A DNA stretch of 64,000 bases from Pseudomonas gozinkensis (GCF_014863585.1 NZ_CP062253.1:5455001-5519000); one strand, 5' to 3'. Counted from the first letter of the stretch, positions 47,120 through 56,805 are shown. The notes: generated by a model not told the origin, from the sequence alone. Translations and numbers: made by a program.

Positions 47120-49177
47120 ATGCAGGCTTTTTTATCACCGGGGATCGGGTTGCTGGGGCGGTTTGGCTTCGCGCGTAAATTCCAGCTGTTGTTTCTGCTG
47201 TTTATCCTGCCATTGGCCGGCAGCCTGTTGATGATCGGCCAGGACTATCGCGACAAACTCAACCTGATCGCCGGCGAACGCGCCGGTGTGCGGCAGTTGC
47301 TCGCCCTCGATGCACTCGACAACCTGCTCGCCGCTCAGCGCGACCGCGCCGCCCGCTGGCGCGCCACGGAAACCAACCGCCAGCCGACGCCCGCGACCCT
47401 CGCGGCCATGGCCGCATTCGATGGCGTACAACCTGCCATTGCCCAGGCGACGCTGAAGCTGGGCAATGCCTTGCAGGCCGAAGGCGCGGAAGGTGAAACC
47501 CTGACCCGCTATCAGGCCCTGCAAGCCGCGCTCAACGGTCTGGACTCGAAAAGCCTTTCCAGTGTCGGCTGGTGGCCGGACGGTTACGACCGTTTCACCA
47601 ATGCCCTCAGCGCCCTGCAAGCCTTGCGCGAGCAAATCGCGATGGACAACCGACTGATCCTCGCACCGTGGCTGGAAACCTATCTGCTGACGCAGATTTC
47701 CACCCAGCACGCGCCAGACCTGATCGAGCGTGTCGGCCGGCTGGCAGCCGTCGGCCAGGCGTCCGTGGTATCCGGTCAATTCACCCTGCAAAGCCGTCTG
47801 CAACTGCGTGACCTGCGCAGCCGCATCGGCGATGCCCGCGAGCAGTTGGTGAAAACCGCTGGCCTGCTCGAAGCGCGCCTGCCGCCAGCCCTGCAAGGCT
47901 GGGCCGGACAGTATCAAGACAGCCTCAAGCAACTGGATACCGGCCTGAAAGTGCTGGATGACGGCGTATTCGGCGGCAGCATCAATCTCAAGCCTGAAGA
48001 GTTCGAGCGCACTCTCGATGCCTTGCTCGGCAACCTCGCGACACTGCGCCAGCAATCGCTGATGTCACTGGATCAGCGGCTGGATGACTACCACGGATCG
48101 GCGATTCGGCAGTTCATTGTTGTGGCGACGATCTTCGGTTGCCTGCTCTTGGCGGCGCTGTATCTGTTCGTCTGCCTGCAAGCCTCGATCCGCCGCAGCG
48201 CCAGCGGCATCACGTTGCTGGCCGAAGCCTTGCGTGACGGTAATCTGAGCCTGCAAGTGCCGGTAATTGGCCGAGATGAACTGGCGTCGATCAGCACTGC
48301 GCTCAACGTGGCCGTGGTGCAACTGCGCACCAGCCTGCTGGGTGTCGATCACGAGACTTCGCAGTTGAGCAACGCGGTGCGCAGCCTCAACGATCACTCC
48401 AGCGGCGCTCTCAGCGAAGTCGAAGCGCAGCAATTGCAGATCAGCCAGATTGCCGCAGCGGCCACGCAACTGGCGGCCACCTCTCAAGGGGTGGCGCAGA
48501 GTTGCGAACAGGCTTCGGGCAGCGCACAGCACACCCGGCGCATCGCCGCCGACAGCAGCCGTGACAGCCAGCGCACCACGGCGAGCATTCAGCAACTCAA
48601 TCAGCGTCTGAACGAAACCGCAGCGGCGCTCGGCCGGGTCAGCGAGCAAGGTCAGCAGATTCAATTGGTGGTCGACACCATTCGTGGCGTCGCCGAACAG
48701 ACCAACCTGCTGGCGCTCAACGCCGCCATCGAGGCTGCGCGCGCCGGGGAACAAGGTCGTGGTTTTGCCGTGGTGGCCGACGAGGTGCGCAGCCTCTCGC
48801 AACGTACACAATCGTCCACGGCGCAGATTGCCGGCACGGTCGACAGCCTGCGCAATACCGTCAACGAAGCCGTGAGCCTGATGGAAGCGGCGTGCGGCCA
48901 GGCGCAATCGGATGCCGAAGCCGTTACCGGACTTGGCGAACGCCTCGGGGAAATCGCCAGCGCCGTACAGAGTGTCACCGACACCCTCGCCCAGATCGCC
49001 ACGGCAGTCGAGGAGCAGGCAAGCACCGCCGATGAGGTCAGCGGCAATATCCAGCAGGTGGATCAGGCAGCGGTTCGCCTGCTCGAAGGCGCGCGGGCCG
49101 TGAACCTCGCGGCGGACACCTTGAGCCAGGGCAGCCACGCCTTGAGTGCCAACACCGGAAGATTTCAGCTGCGTTGA
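47120..49177 (+). CDS. Methyl-accepting chemotaxis protein with large helical periplasmic domain
   Basis: The 685-residue chemoreceptor has TM1 at about 22-43 (FQLLFLLFILPLAGSLLMIG) and a helical periplasmic domain of about 290 residues (coiled-coil-like; rich in Leu, Ala, Gln). TM2 is at about 335-357, with HAMP and a signalling domain with the tip [20 protein letters not shown]. The sensor is not of the Cache type; it resembles long four-helix or NIT-like sensors, but I cannot name it. AGGAG lies 10 bases before the chosen ATG, slightly far. Confidence 0.85.
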   Translation: MQAFLSPGIGLLGRFGFARKFQLLFLLFILPLAGSLLMIGQDYRDKLNLIAGERAGVRQLLALDALDNLLAAQRDRAARWRATETNRQPTPATLAAMAAFDGVQPAIAQATLKLGNALQAEGAEGETLTRYQALQAALNGLDSKSLSSVGWWPDGYDRFTNALSALQALREQIAMDNRLILAPWLETYLLTQISTQHAPDLIERVGRLAAVGQASVVSGQFTLQSRLQLRDLRSRIGDAREQLVKTAGLLEARLPPALQGWAGQYQDSLKQLDTGLKVLDDGVFGGSINLKPEEFERTLDALLGNLATLRQQSLMSLDQRLDDYHGSAIRQFIVVATIFGCLLLAALYLFVCLQASIRRSASGITLLAEALRDGNLSLQVPVIGRDELASISTALNVAVVQLRTSLLGVDHETSQLSNAVRSLNDHSSGALSEVEAQQLQISQIAAAATQLAATSQGVAQSCEQASGSAQHTRRIAADSSRDSQRTTASIQQLNQRLNETAAALGRVSEQGQQIQLVVDTIRGVAEQTNLLALNAAIEAARAGEQGRGFAVVADEVRSLSQRTQSSTAQIAGTVDSLRNTVNEAVSLMEAACGQAQSDAEAVTGLGERLGEIASAVQSVTDTLAQIATAVEEQASTADEVSGNIQQVDQAAVRLLEGARAVNLAADTLSQGSHALSANTGRFQLR

Positions 49178-49252
49178 AAGCCCCTCCCGCCCCGATTTTC
49201 GGCGCGGGAGGATAAGCGGTTGAAAATAAGAAGAAATATTTTTAATTTACGC

Positions 49253-49281
49253 TTGACGCTTTTCCATTTCAGGGGAATAAT
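49253..49281 (+). promoter_or_regulatory. Promoter of tRNA-Met
   Basis: TTGACG (49253-49258), 17-bp spacer, AATAAT (49276-49281), with a GCGCGCC discriminator. The tRNA begins 11 bases further on. Confidence 0.75.
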
Positions 49282-49292
49282 GCGCGCCACTT

Positions 49293-49369
49293 GGCTACAT
49301 AGCTCAGTTGGTTAGAGCATAGCATTCATAATGCTGGGGTCCGGGGTTCAAGTCCCTGTGTAGCCACCA
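49293..49369 (+). tRNA. tRNA-Met (anticodon CAT, elongator type)
   Basis: The acceptor GGCTACA pairs with TGTAGCC. The anticodon loop TTCATAA gives CAT. The T-arm is CCGGGGTTCAAGTCCCTG and CCA is encoded. The sequence lacks the initiator features (mismatched first pair, three G-C pairs in the anticodon stem), so it is the elongator. An Ile-CAT identity is less likely. Confidence 0.95.
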
Positions 49370-49376
49370 AGTACTA

Positions 49377-49416
49377 AAAACGGCTTACCGAAAGGTAGGC
49401 CGTTTTTTTATACCTC
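49377..49416. repeat. tRNA-Met terminator, left copy of a 40-bp direct repeat
   Basis: AAAACGGCTTACC, a GAAA loop and GGTAGGCCG then a T7 run form the rho-independent terminator of tRNA-Met. The 40 bases to TATACCTC recur at 50157-50196 with three differences. The last nine bases, TTATACCTC, equal the reversed 3' end of the DUF2817 gene, as if that end had been duplicated. Confidence 0.88.
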
Positions 49417-49594
49417 GAGAAAAGTGCCCCACCTCAATGGGCCGGCCTGATTCTGTAGGAACAGAGTGCCACAGGCGTAAGAAGAGGATTTTTCGTTCGA
49501 TCCATCCCCTGTATCTCGGCAAGTCGGTTTGATCGCCATCCCGATTGACCGACAAGCTCCCCTGTCTTGATCCAAAGACAGACAGGGAGTTGTC

Positions 49595-50110
49595 ATGGAC
49601 CCGGACAAAGACTCTTTCGATGATATCTGGCGCCGAAAGCTTCCGAACGGCGGTGCCTCATGGGCTGCCTGGAATCCGCCCCGAGAGCCAGAGCCCGTAT
49701 ACGTCCCGACAGACGAATGGCCATCGCCAAAGCCTCGTGACGATCTGGTATTTGCCAAGTCCTGCACCCCGGGCAACTGGTGCCGGACGGATGCCGGCAC
49801 AACACCTGAGCCCGCCTCTCACTTCGGCAAAGTCATGGTGGCGGGCGCCCTGCGCATTCCCGCTGCCAGTCACGCCGTAGCGAAGGCAATCGGCGCCGAT
49901 CTGGCATTGGGGCGCATGGCCGGTGGTGGAATCCTGCAGCAGCGCCGTGCGGATATTTTATTACTGCACTTCAACGAGATCGTTGGGCATCCAAGCAAGA
50001 TGGACCTTATCTATTACCCTGAGCCAGGTGCTGACACGTCATCTTCTGGCATAGCTCGTACCGTCGCTGCATGGCATGAGGCAAATGGGCTGCCTGGTTT
50101 CAAGCAGTAA
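49595..50110 (+). pseudogene. Relic fusing an S-type pyocin front part to an Im2/Im9-type immunity tail
   Basis: The 171-codon frame is intact and has a good ribosome site (GGGAG). Residues about 55-115 read like the conserved translocation region of S-type pyocins (VFAKSC, TDAGTTPEPASHFG, LGRMAGGGILQ). From about residue 118 the protein instead resembles the C-terminal half of colicin-DNase immunity proteins: LHFNEIVGHP, MDLIYYPEPGAD, then TVAAWHEANGLPGFK. Missing are the killing domain and the first part of the immunity protein. An in-frame deletion of a bacteriocin-immunity pair explains this best. It lies between two 40-bp direct repeats. No P-box is evident upstream. Confidence 0.7.
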
Positions 50111-50156
50111 ACACCTGGCATCGATAAACCAAACGGCTGCGTATCACCTAATAGTC

Positions 50157-50196
50157 AAAACGGCTTACCGAAAGGCAAGCCGTTTGTTTATACCTC
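50157..50196. repeat. Right copy of the 40-bp terminator repeat
   Basis: CGGCTTACC-GAAA-GGCAAGCCG with flanking AAAA and TTTGTTTA matches the tRNA-Met terminator copy at 49377-49416 in 37 of 40 positions. Its T-run is broken by G. It overlaps the last codons of the DUF2817 gene (stop at 50188) and can terminate that gene too. Confidence 0.85.
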
Positions 50197-51294
50197 ATCC
50201 CCCAGGGCCGAGAGCCCTTTCGCCCAGATCTGCCGCGTGCGCAAACCGACCATCGCCCGCCAGTCCGGATCCGCCGGATAAAACTGCTCCAGCAGATTCA
50301 ACTTGATCGCCCTCCCCGTCGCATCCAGCGGATCGCCATGCAGATGCAGCCAATGATCATCGCGCAGGTAACGATGCACGTCCGGCCCCGGATAAGTCCC
50401 GCACTCGATCACAAACGGCATCAGTTGCACATGTGGTAACGCATTGAGCAGTGCCTGCGAGGTGTAGCCGGTAGCGGTCGCTGCAATACCGGTTTCGCTC
50501 AGGGTTTCAGCTCCCGTGTGCAAGGTGTAGAGCCACGGGCCGTAGATTGATTGTGCCTGGGCCAGTGCCGGATAAGGCGCCTGGGTAATCGTCAGCAACA
50601 TCGGATGGCCGTAATCGCCGGCGCCGGTGTGCAGGTCGAAACACATCACGGTTTCAGCACCGGCCAGATGATTGTCGATGATTGAATGTAGCGTTCGATT
50701 CGACCAACTCGGCCCGAGGCCACCAAAAAACAGACCGTCGGAATGAATGTGCTGGCCGCCTTCGACAATCGACATCACCGCCGGCCAGCCATGCTCGTTG
50801 ATTTGCACATCAAGCAAGGCATCAGCCTTTTGCCGCTCGGGGCCATTCAAATCGGTGCAGGCGTAAATTTCATGGAGCGTCGAGTAAGCGCGGTTGTCCG
50901 GAAGCGGTCGGTTGAAATCCAGGTGATTGCGGTTGAGGTCGATATTGTCTTCATTGACCCGCCGCAGCCACGCCGTGCCCCACGGGTTGATCAGGTGAAT
51001 CATCACCACCGCGACATCCTTCGGCAGCGAGTCCGGCGTGAAATGCTTGAGCCAGTCGATCTGGCATTGCGAACCGTAATAACCCTCAACCCCATGGGTG
51101 CCGCTGAGCGCCACCAGACGCCGTTTGGCTGATGGATCCCCCAGCACCGCGACATCGGTACTCAAAGACTCGCCAAACGGCCCATTGAGCGGATGCGCGT
51201 ACGAAGAGAGCGTTGCACCCGCCCCCTTCGCGGCGGCAAGAAAGCGCTCGCGCTGTTCGCGATAGCTGGGCTGGGTCGGAAACTCGTTGTGCAT
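50188..51294 (-). CDS. DUF2817 (M14-like) metallopeptidase family protein
   Basis: The 368-residue protein has the zinc-carboxypeptidase-like motif HGVEG (His67, Glu70 as metal ligands), followed by INPWGTAWLRRVNEDNIDLNRNH, typical of DUF2817 in the M14 clan. CFDLHTGAGDYG supplies a later ligand histidine. It is probably a cytoplasmic amidase or carboxypeptidase on small substrates; no signal peptide is present. It is divergent from the gamma-glutamyltransferase gene, with a 155-bp gap. Confidence 0.85.
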   Translation of the reverse strand: MHNEFPTQPSYREQRERFLAAAKGAGATLSSYAHPLNGPFGESLSTDVAVLGDPSAKRRLVALSGTHGVEGYYGSQCQIDWLKHFTPDSLPKDVAVVMIHLINPWGTAWLRRVNEDNIDLNRNHLDFNRPLPDNRAYSTLHEIYACTDLNGPERQKADALLDVQINEHGWPAVMSIVEGGQHIHSDGLFFGGLGPSWSNRTLHSIIDNHLAGAETVMCFDLHTGAGDYGHPMLLTITQAPYPALAQAQSIYGPWLYTLHTGAETLSETGIAATATGYTSQALLNALPHVQLMPFVIECGTYPGPDVHRYLRDDHWLHLHGDPLDATGRAIKLNLLEQFYPADPDWRAMVGLRTRQIWAKGLSALGDEV

Positions 51295-51449
51295 GGCGGC
51301 CTCTTGTTGATTGTTCTGGCTTCACGTTTGCCCATGACCCTACAGAAAATTCGCCAAGGCATGAAGGACAAAGAAGCCGATGGTTTGCGTCGTACACGGT
51401 CGGCCGATACAGTCCGTCAGACCTTTATCCCACGGACGGAGAGCCCCGC

Positions 51450-53282
51450 GTGTTTCCAGCCCTGCCCCTGAACCGGTTTCGCCTGCCTGCCCTGACGCTG
51501 ATCGTCAGCGCTATCGCCCTCACGGCCTGCAACGCCCCGCCCTCCTCGACCTTGCCGCTTGCACCGGAAGCCGCCTCCGGTTACCGCACCGGCCTGCAAG
51601 CCAGCCACGCCGAGAAACACATGGCCGCCGCTGCCAATCCGCTGGCCGCCGAGGCCGGTCGCGAGATGTTGCGTCAGGGTGGTTCAGCCATCGATGCCGC
51701 CATCGCAATGCAAGCCGTGTTGACCCTGGTCGAACCGCAATCCTCCGGGATCGGTGGCGGCGCGATGATCGTGCTGTGGGACGGCAAACAGGTGCGCACC
51801 TACGACGGGCGCGAAACCGCACCGGCCGGCGCGACCGAGAAGCTGTTTCTACAGGCCGACGGCAAACCGATGCCGTTCCCGCAGGCGCAGATCGGCGGGC
51901 GCTCCGTCGGCACGCCGGGCGTGATGCGCGCGCTGGAGCTGGCGCACAAAAAGCACGGCCGCTTGCCGTGGGCAACATTGTTCGAGCCGGCGATCAAACT
52001 GGCCGAGCAGGGTTTTGCGATCTCCCCGCGCCTGCATTCGCTGCTGGAATCCGACCCGGTGATTCGCCGCTCGCCGGACATGGCCAAGTATTTTCTGAAC
52101 AGCGATGGCAGCGTCAAAGCCGTCGGCACTCGCTTGCAGAACCCGGCACTGGCCGCCGTGCTCAAGCGCGTCGCCAACGAAGGTGCAGACGCGCTGTACA
52201 AAGGCCCGATCGCCGAAGAGATCGTGGCCAAGGTTCAGGGCCACGCCAACCCCGGCAGCCTGTCGCTGAACGACCTTCAGCACTATCAGGCCAAGGAACG
52301 CGCGCCTCTGTGCACCGACTACAAACGCTGGCAGGTGTGCGGGATGCCGCCGCCATCATCGGGCGGGATCGCGGTGGCGCAAATCCTCGGCACCTTGCAG
52401 GCGCTGGAAACCCGCGATCCGCGCCTGTCCCTGACGCCGCTCAAACCTGTGAAGACCGATAAACCCGCCGGCCTCGAACCTGCGCCGCAAGCCGTGCACC
52501 TGATCGCCGAAGCCGAGCGCCTGGCCTACGCCGATCGCGCGCAATACGTAGCCGATACCGACTTCGTGCCGGTGCCGGTCAAAGGCCTGGTCGATCCGGG
52601 TTACCTGGCCAGCCGCGCCAGCCTGATCGGCGAACGCAGCATGGGCAGTGCCAAACCCGGCACACCGCCGGGCGTGCAGGTCGCCTACGCCCCGGATCGT
52701 TCGCCGCTGCGCATATCCACCTCGCAAGTGGTGGCTGTGGATGACTTCGGTGGCGCCGTGTCGATGACCACCACCATCGAAGCAGCGTTTGGTTCGCACC
52801 TGATGGTTCAGGGCTTCCTCCTGAACAATCAGATGACCGACTTCTCGTTCATCCCCGAAGAGAACGGACAGAAAGTCGCCAACCGCGTAGAGCCCGGCAA
52901 ACGCCCGCGCTCGTCGATGGCGCCGACCCTGATCTTCGACCGCAACAGCGGCGAGTTCGTCGCCACCGTCGGCTCTCCCGGCGGCTCGCAGATCATCGAA
53001 TACGTGGCCAAAACCACCGTCGGCCTGCTCGACTGGAACCTCGACCCGCAAAGCGCCATCAGCCTGCCCAACTTCGGCAGCCGCAACGGCCCGACGGAAC
53101 TGGAACAGGGCCAGTTCAGCCCGACGCTTATCCAGGCACTCAAGGACAAGGGCCACACCGTCAACGAAATCGACATGACCAGCGGCACCCAGGCCATCGT
53201 GCGGGCCAAGGATGCTCAGGGGAAGGCAACGCTGGATGGTGGGGCAGATCCTCGGCGTGAAGGGGTAGCGTTAGGGGATTGA
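51450..53282 (+). CDS. ggt: Gamma-glutamyltransferase, exported
   Basis: The 610-residue precursor of glutathione hydrolase/transpeptidase acts in the periplasm. The N-terminus is a signal peptide with a lipobox-like end (LIVSAIALTAC, C28). The autoprocessing site is near residue 424, where STSQVVAVD replaces the TTHXSVVD of E. coli; Thr424 is the expected nucleophile. Substrate motifs GGAMIVLWDGK and PPPSSGG and the C-terminal GSPGGSQIIEY are intact. The start is GTG at 51450 with GGAGAG upstream; the frame is open from 51213 but lacks signal character there. Confidence 0.92.
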   Translation: MFPALPLNRFRLPALTLIVSAIALTACNAPPSSTLPLAPEAASGYRTGLQASHAEKHMAAAANPLAAEAGREMLRQGGSAIDAAIAMQAVLTLVEPQSSGIGGGAMIVLWDGKQVRTYDGRETAPAGATEKLFLQADGKPMPFPQAQIGGRSVGTPGVMRALELAHKKHGRLPWATLFEPAIKLAEQGFAISPRLHSLLESDPVIRRSPDMAKYFLNSDGSVKAVGTRLQNPALAAVLKRVANEGADALYKGPIAEEIVAKVQGHANPGSLSLNDLQHYQAKERAPLCTDYKRWQVCGMPPPSSGGIAVAQILGTLQALETRDPRLSLTPLKPVKTDKPAGLEPAPQAVHLIAEAERLAYADRAQYVADTDFVPVPVKGLVDPGYLASRASLIGERSMGSAKPGTPPGVQVAYAPDRSPLRISTSQVVAVDDFGGAVSMTTTIEAAFGSHLMVQGFLLNNQMTDFSFIPEENGQKVANRVEPGKRPRSSMAPTLIFDRNSGEFVATVGSPGGSQIIEYVAKTTVGLLDWNLDPQSAISLPNFGSRNGPTELEQGQFSPTLIQALKDKGHTVNEIDMTSGTQAIVRAKDAQGKATLDGGADPRREGVALGD

Positions 53283-53299
53283 ATCAGCACTGCCAACTG

Positions 53300-53330
53300 A
53301 AAAAGGCTTACCGAGAGGTAAGCCTTTTTT
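53300..53330 (+). terminator. Rho-independent terminator of ggt
   Basis: GGCTTACC-GAGA-GGTAAGCC is preceded by A5 and followed by T6. The stem is nearly the same as those of the repeats at 49377 and 50157, but its flanks differ. Confidence 0.93.
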
Positions 53331-53370
53331 GTATTGCAACATCCGGCCATGACTTGTCATCCAGCGACGC

Positions 53371-53970
53371 TCAAACCTCAAGCGTCTTGCCATCCACCGG
53401 ATCGCCAATCGTCAGGAAATGCCCACCCGCCACATGGTGCAGAGTACGCAACCCGTCATGCCCATCGAAGTGCCAGCGTCCATCGCTGAACACCCGCGAA
53501 TCAGCCTGCGCCGCGATCACCTCGGCCAGGAACAGGTCGTACTGTTCATGATTGCGCGGCTCCGGCAGCAACCGGCATTCGAGCCAGGCCACGCAACCGT
53601 CCAGCATCGGTGCCTCGATCTGCTCGCCGGCGAAAGTCGGCAGGCCATAAGCCTGGAACTTGTCCCGCCCCTGATCCCGATTGATTTCAAGACCCGAAGT
53701 CGAGCCAACGGTTTGCACGATGTCAGCCTGATTCACGCACGGCACGTTGAGAACGAAGGTGCCCGAGGCCTCGAGCAGTTGCCGGGTCCAGGTGGATTTA
53801 TCGAGAACCACTGCAACTTTCGGCGGCTCGAAGTCCAGCGGCATGGCCCACGCCGCAGCCATGATGTTGCGCTGCCCGTCATGGGCGGCGCTGACCAGCA
53901 CAGTCGGCCCGTGATTGAGCAGGCGGTAGGCTTTGTTCAGGGGAACCGGGCGACGGAAGGACTCGCTCAT
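53371..53970 (-). CDS. Flavin reductase family protein
   Basis: The 199-residue protein has the FMN-binding split-barrel fold of the flavin reductase (DIM6/NTAB) family: NIMAAAWAMPLDFEPPKVAV near residues 35-54 and TRQLLEASGTFVLNVP near 62-77. It reduces or binds FMN; the partner oxygenase, if any, is not in the window. It is convergent with ggt and downstream of nothing on its own strand. Confidence 0.87.
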   Translation of the reverse strand: MSESFRRPVPLNKAYRLLNHGPTVLVSAAHDGQRNIMAAAWAMPLDFEPPKVAVVLDKSTWTRQLLEASGTFVLNVPCVNQADIVQTVGSTSGLEINRDQGRDKFQAYGLPTFAGEQIEAPMLDGCVAWLECRLLPEPRNHEQYDLFLAEVIAAQADSRVFSDGRWHFDGHDGLRTLHHVAGGHFLTIGDPVDGKTLEV

Positions 53971-54057
53971 GGGATCTGCTCCGGGAAAAAGAGCCGATTG
54001 TAGCGGGATAAAAACAACGAAGGGATGGCCGTCGCCCCTCCCTTCGCCTGGCAGGCA

Positions 54058-55374
54058 TCAGTTGGATAACTGGTTGGCGAACTGGCCGACCGCATCCACC
54101 ACTTTCTGCGCGCCGTCCTGGATCTCGACGATCACCGTACCGGCCTCCGCCGCCAGCGCCAGCCCTTGTTCGGCCTGTTGCTTGCCGTCGGTCATCAGGG
54201 CCACGGCGTTGCGCGCCATGTCCTGGTTCTGGCGCACCACACCGACGATTTCTTCGGTCGCCTGGCTGGTCCGCGAGGCCAGTTGCCGCACTTCGTCGGC
54301 CACCACCGCGAACCCCCGCCCTTGCTCACCGGCACGAGCAGCTTCAATGGCGGCGTTGAGCGCCAGCAGGTTGGTCTGTTCGGCAATGCCGCTGATGGTC
54401 TTGACGATGGTGCCGATCACCTGGGATTGCTCGTTCAGCGCCTCGATGCCTTCGCCGGCGGTCTGCATGTGCCTGGACAGATCGCGCATCACGTTAACCG
54501 CTTCAGTCACCACACGGGTGCCGCGCTGGGCGGTGCTGTCGGTCTGCAGGGACGTGCTGTAGGCGATGTTGGCGGCGTCGGCGACGGCCTGTTCCTGATT
54601 GACCTGATCGGTAATCACCGTGGCGAACTTCACCACTTTGTAGAGCTTTTCATTGGCGTCGAGCACCGGGTTGTAGGACGCCTCCAGCCAGACGGTCCGG
54701 CCATGGCTGTCGACCCGCTTGAAACGGCCGGCGACAAATTCGCCGTTGTTCAGGCGACGCCAGAAGTTCTGATACTCGGTGCTGTTGGCTTCGCCCGGGT
54801 CACAGAACATGCGGTGATGTTTGCCCTTGATCTGCGCCAGGCTGTAACCCATGCCGTGAAGGAATCGTTCGTTGGCACTCAGCACGTTACCGGCGAGGTC
54901 GAACTCGATCACGGCGGTCGAACGCACCAGCGCGCCAATCAGGTTTTCGTGTTCGCGGGAGGCTTCGATAGTGCGGGTCAGGTCGCTGGAGTAGATCGAG
55001 AAATGCTTGATTCTCCCGTCCGAAGACCGTACCGGCTGCACGATCGAACGCAACCACGCCTCTTCCCCATTACCACGGGAAAGACGCACGGCACCGGCGA
55101 AATGCTCGCCACGGGTCAATGCTGCCTTGAAGCGGTGATGAAATTCGTCGGATTTCACATGGGCCGGCACGATGTCTTCGATGGCGCGGCCGATCAGGTC
55201 GTGGCTCTTGTAGAGCATTTCACTGAGAAAGTTCTGGTTGACCGACTGAATGCGTCCGTCGGGCTCGAGATTGAGCACCATCATCTCGCTTTCCAGGCTC
55301 TCCTTCACTTGCAGAAGGCTGGAGAGTTCTTCACGAAGAGCCGCCAGCTCTTGCTTCAGGCGTTTGTTGAACAT
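54058..55374 (-). CDS. Soluble PAS-PAS chemoreceptor-like protein (BdlA/Aer-like)
   Basis: The 438-residue protein has a short N-terminal coiled coil, two PAS domains (about 25-135 and 145-255) and a C-terminal MCP signalling domain with [20 protein letters not shown]. There is no membrane segment. This layout matches BdlA, which controls biofilm dispersal in P. aeruginosa, and energy-taxis receptors. HAMP is absent and the signalling helix is short. Ligand or cofactor unknown. Confidence 0.87.
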   Translation of the reverse strand: MFNKRLKQELAALREELSSLLQVKESLESEMMVLNLEPDGRIQSVNQNFLSEMLYKSHDLIGRAIEDIVPAHVKSDEFHHRFKAALTRGEHFAGAVRLSRGNGEEAWLRSIVQPVRSSDGRIKHFSIYSSDLTRTIEASREHENLIGALVRSTAVIEFDLAGNVLSANERFLHGMGYSLAQIKGKHHRMFCDPGEANSTEYQNFWRRLNNGEFVAGRFKRVDSHGRTVWLEASYNPVLDANEKLYKVVKFATVITDQVNQEQAVADAANIAYSTSLQTDSTAQRGTRVVTEAVNVMRDLSRHMQTAGEGIEALNEQSQVIGTIVKTISGIAEQTNLLALNAAIEAARAGEQGRGFAVVADEVRQLASRTSQATEEIVGVVRQNQDMARNAVALMTDGKQQAEQGLALAAEAGTVIVEIQDGAQKVVDAVGQFANQLSN

Positions 55375-55491
55375 GGGAAAGCACCGATGGACTGGATGGA
55401 GAGCGGGTATGCAGCCTAACCATCGGCCTTGGAAATCTTTTCTGAAGAGTGCTTGAGGCTTGTCCTACAAAAATAGTTACGCCTCCACAAC

Positions 55492-56805
55492 TCAGGCGGT
55501 GCCGGCCATCGGACACTGTTCCGCACGCGGCATCCGCGAGCCGAAATACGCCGCACTGACGACGCCCACCACGCCCATCACCCCACAGAACATCACACAG
55601 ATCCACGGACTCCACGGCATCAGACCAATCAGCAGCAACGGTGTGACACTGGCCCAGGCAGCGTAGGCAATGTTGTAGGTGAAGGAGATCCCGGAAACGC
55701 GGATCCGCGCCGGGAACAGGCCGACCATCACCGACGGCACCGCACCCACTACGCCACAGCACAACCCGGCGATGGCGTAGGCCAGACCGACCCAATCCCC
55801 GCCGCTGATCAGGCAGCTATAAAGCAGGCCGATCCCCAGCGGCAGCAGCAGGCTGTAGAGCATGACCGTGCGCCAGGCGCCGATGCGATCGACCAGCCTT
55901 CCGGCGATCACGCAGCCGATGTTCAGAAAGACAATGCCCAGCGCGCTCAACGCGAAGGTGTGACCGGCGGTCATGCCGAAGGTTTTTTGCATCATGGTCG
56001 GGGTGATGACCACGAACACCACCACTGCCGAGGTCAGCACGCAGGTCAGAAGCATGGCCGGCAACATGGCCAGGCGATGATCGCGCAGCACGGTGCGCAA
56101 CGGCAGCTCGACCCGCGCCTCACGTTGCGCCTCCATGGCCATGAACACCGGGGTTTCGCTCAGCCAGCGGCGCAGCCAGACACCGATCACGCCGAACACA
56201 CCACCGAGCAGGAACGGATAACGCCACGCGTAATCCAGCACTTCGGCCGGGGTGAACACTTGCGCCAGGCAAGTCGCGGTCAATGCGCCGATCAGATAAC
56301 CGAAGGTCAGCCCGGCCTGCAGAAAGCCCAACGCATAACCGCGATGTCCGGCCGGCGCGTGCTCGGCCACGAACACCCAGGCGCTTGGCACTTCACCACC
56401 CACCGCCGCGCCTTGCAGGATGCGCAGCGCCAGTAGCAACAGCGGTGCGAAATAGCCGATCTGCGCGTAGGTCGGCATGATCCCGATCAGCAGGCACGGC
56501 AGCGCCATCATCAGGATGCTCAGGCTGAAGACCTTCTTGCGTCCCAGCCGGTCGGCGAAATGCGCCATCAGGATTCCGCCCAGCGGGCGCGCCAGATAGC
56601 CGGTGACGAAGATCCCGAAGCTTTGCAGCAGACGCAGCCACTCGGGCATTTCCGGCGGGAAGAACAGCTGGCTGAGGGTCAGGGCGAAGAACACGAAAAT
56701 GATGAAATCGTAGATCTCCAGCGCCCCGCCCAGGGCCGCAAGGCCGAGGGTCTTGTAGTCGGAACGGCTGAACGGCGCCGGTCGGGCAGTGGAATGGGCA
56801 GTCAT
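55492..56805 (-). CDS. MFS transporter of the metabolite:H+ symporter (MHS) type
   Basis: The 437-residue inner-membrane protein has 12 hydrophobic helices. The loop motif between helices 2 and 3, HFADRLGRKKVF, and GFLQAGLTFGYLIGA fit the metabolite:H+ symporter branch (ProP/KgtP relatives). Substrate unknown, perhaps an organic acid or osmolyte. The start at 56805 (MTAHSTARP) gives a normal cytoplasmic N-terminus; 13 further upstream codons are open. Confidence 0.85.
   Translation of the reverse strand: MTAHSTARPAPFSRSDYKTLGLAALGGALEIYDFIIFVFFALTLSQLFFPPEMPEWLRLLQSFGIFVTGYLARPLGGILMAHFADRLGRKKVFSLSILMMALPCLLIGIMPTYAQIGYFAPLLLLALRILQGAAVGGEVPSAWVFVAEHAPAGHRGYALGFLQAGLTFGYLIGALTATCLAQVFTPAEVLDYAWRYPFLLGGVFGVIGVWLRRWLSETPVFMAMEAQREARVELPLRTVLRDHRLAMLPAMLLTCVLTSAVVVFVVITPTMMQKTFGMTAGHTFALSALGIVFLNIGCVIAGRLVDRIGAWRTVMLYSLLLPLGIGLLYSCLISGGDWVGLAYAIAGLCCGVVGAVPSVMVGLFPARIRVSGISFTYNIAYAAWASVTPLLLIGLMPWSPWICVMFCGVMGVVGVVSAAYFGSRMPRAEQCPMAGTA

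Noticed and set aside
49377..53330. Three similar GGCTTACC hairpins as evidence of a large mobile island
   Set aside because: The third copy (53300) shares only the stem, not the flanks, and the genes between are ordinary chromosomal ones. Only the first two copies support a local duplication.
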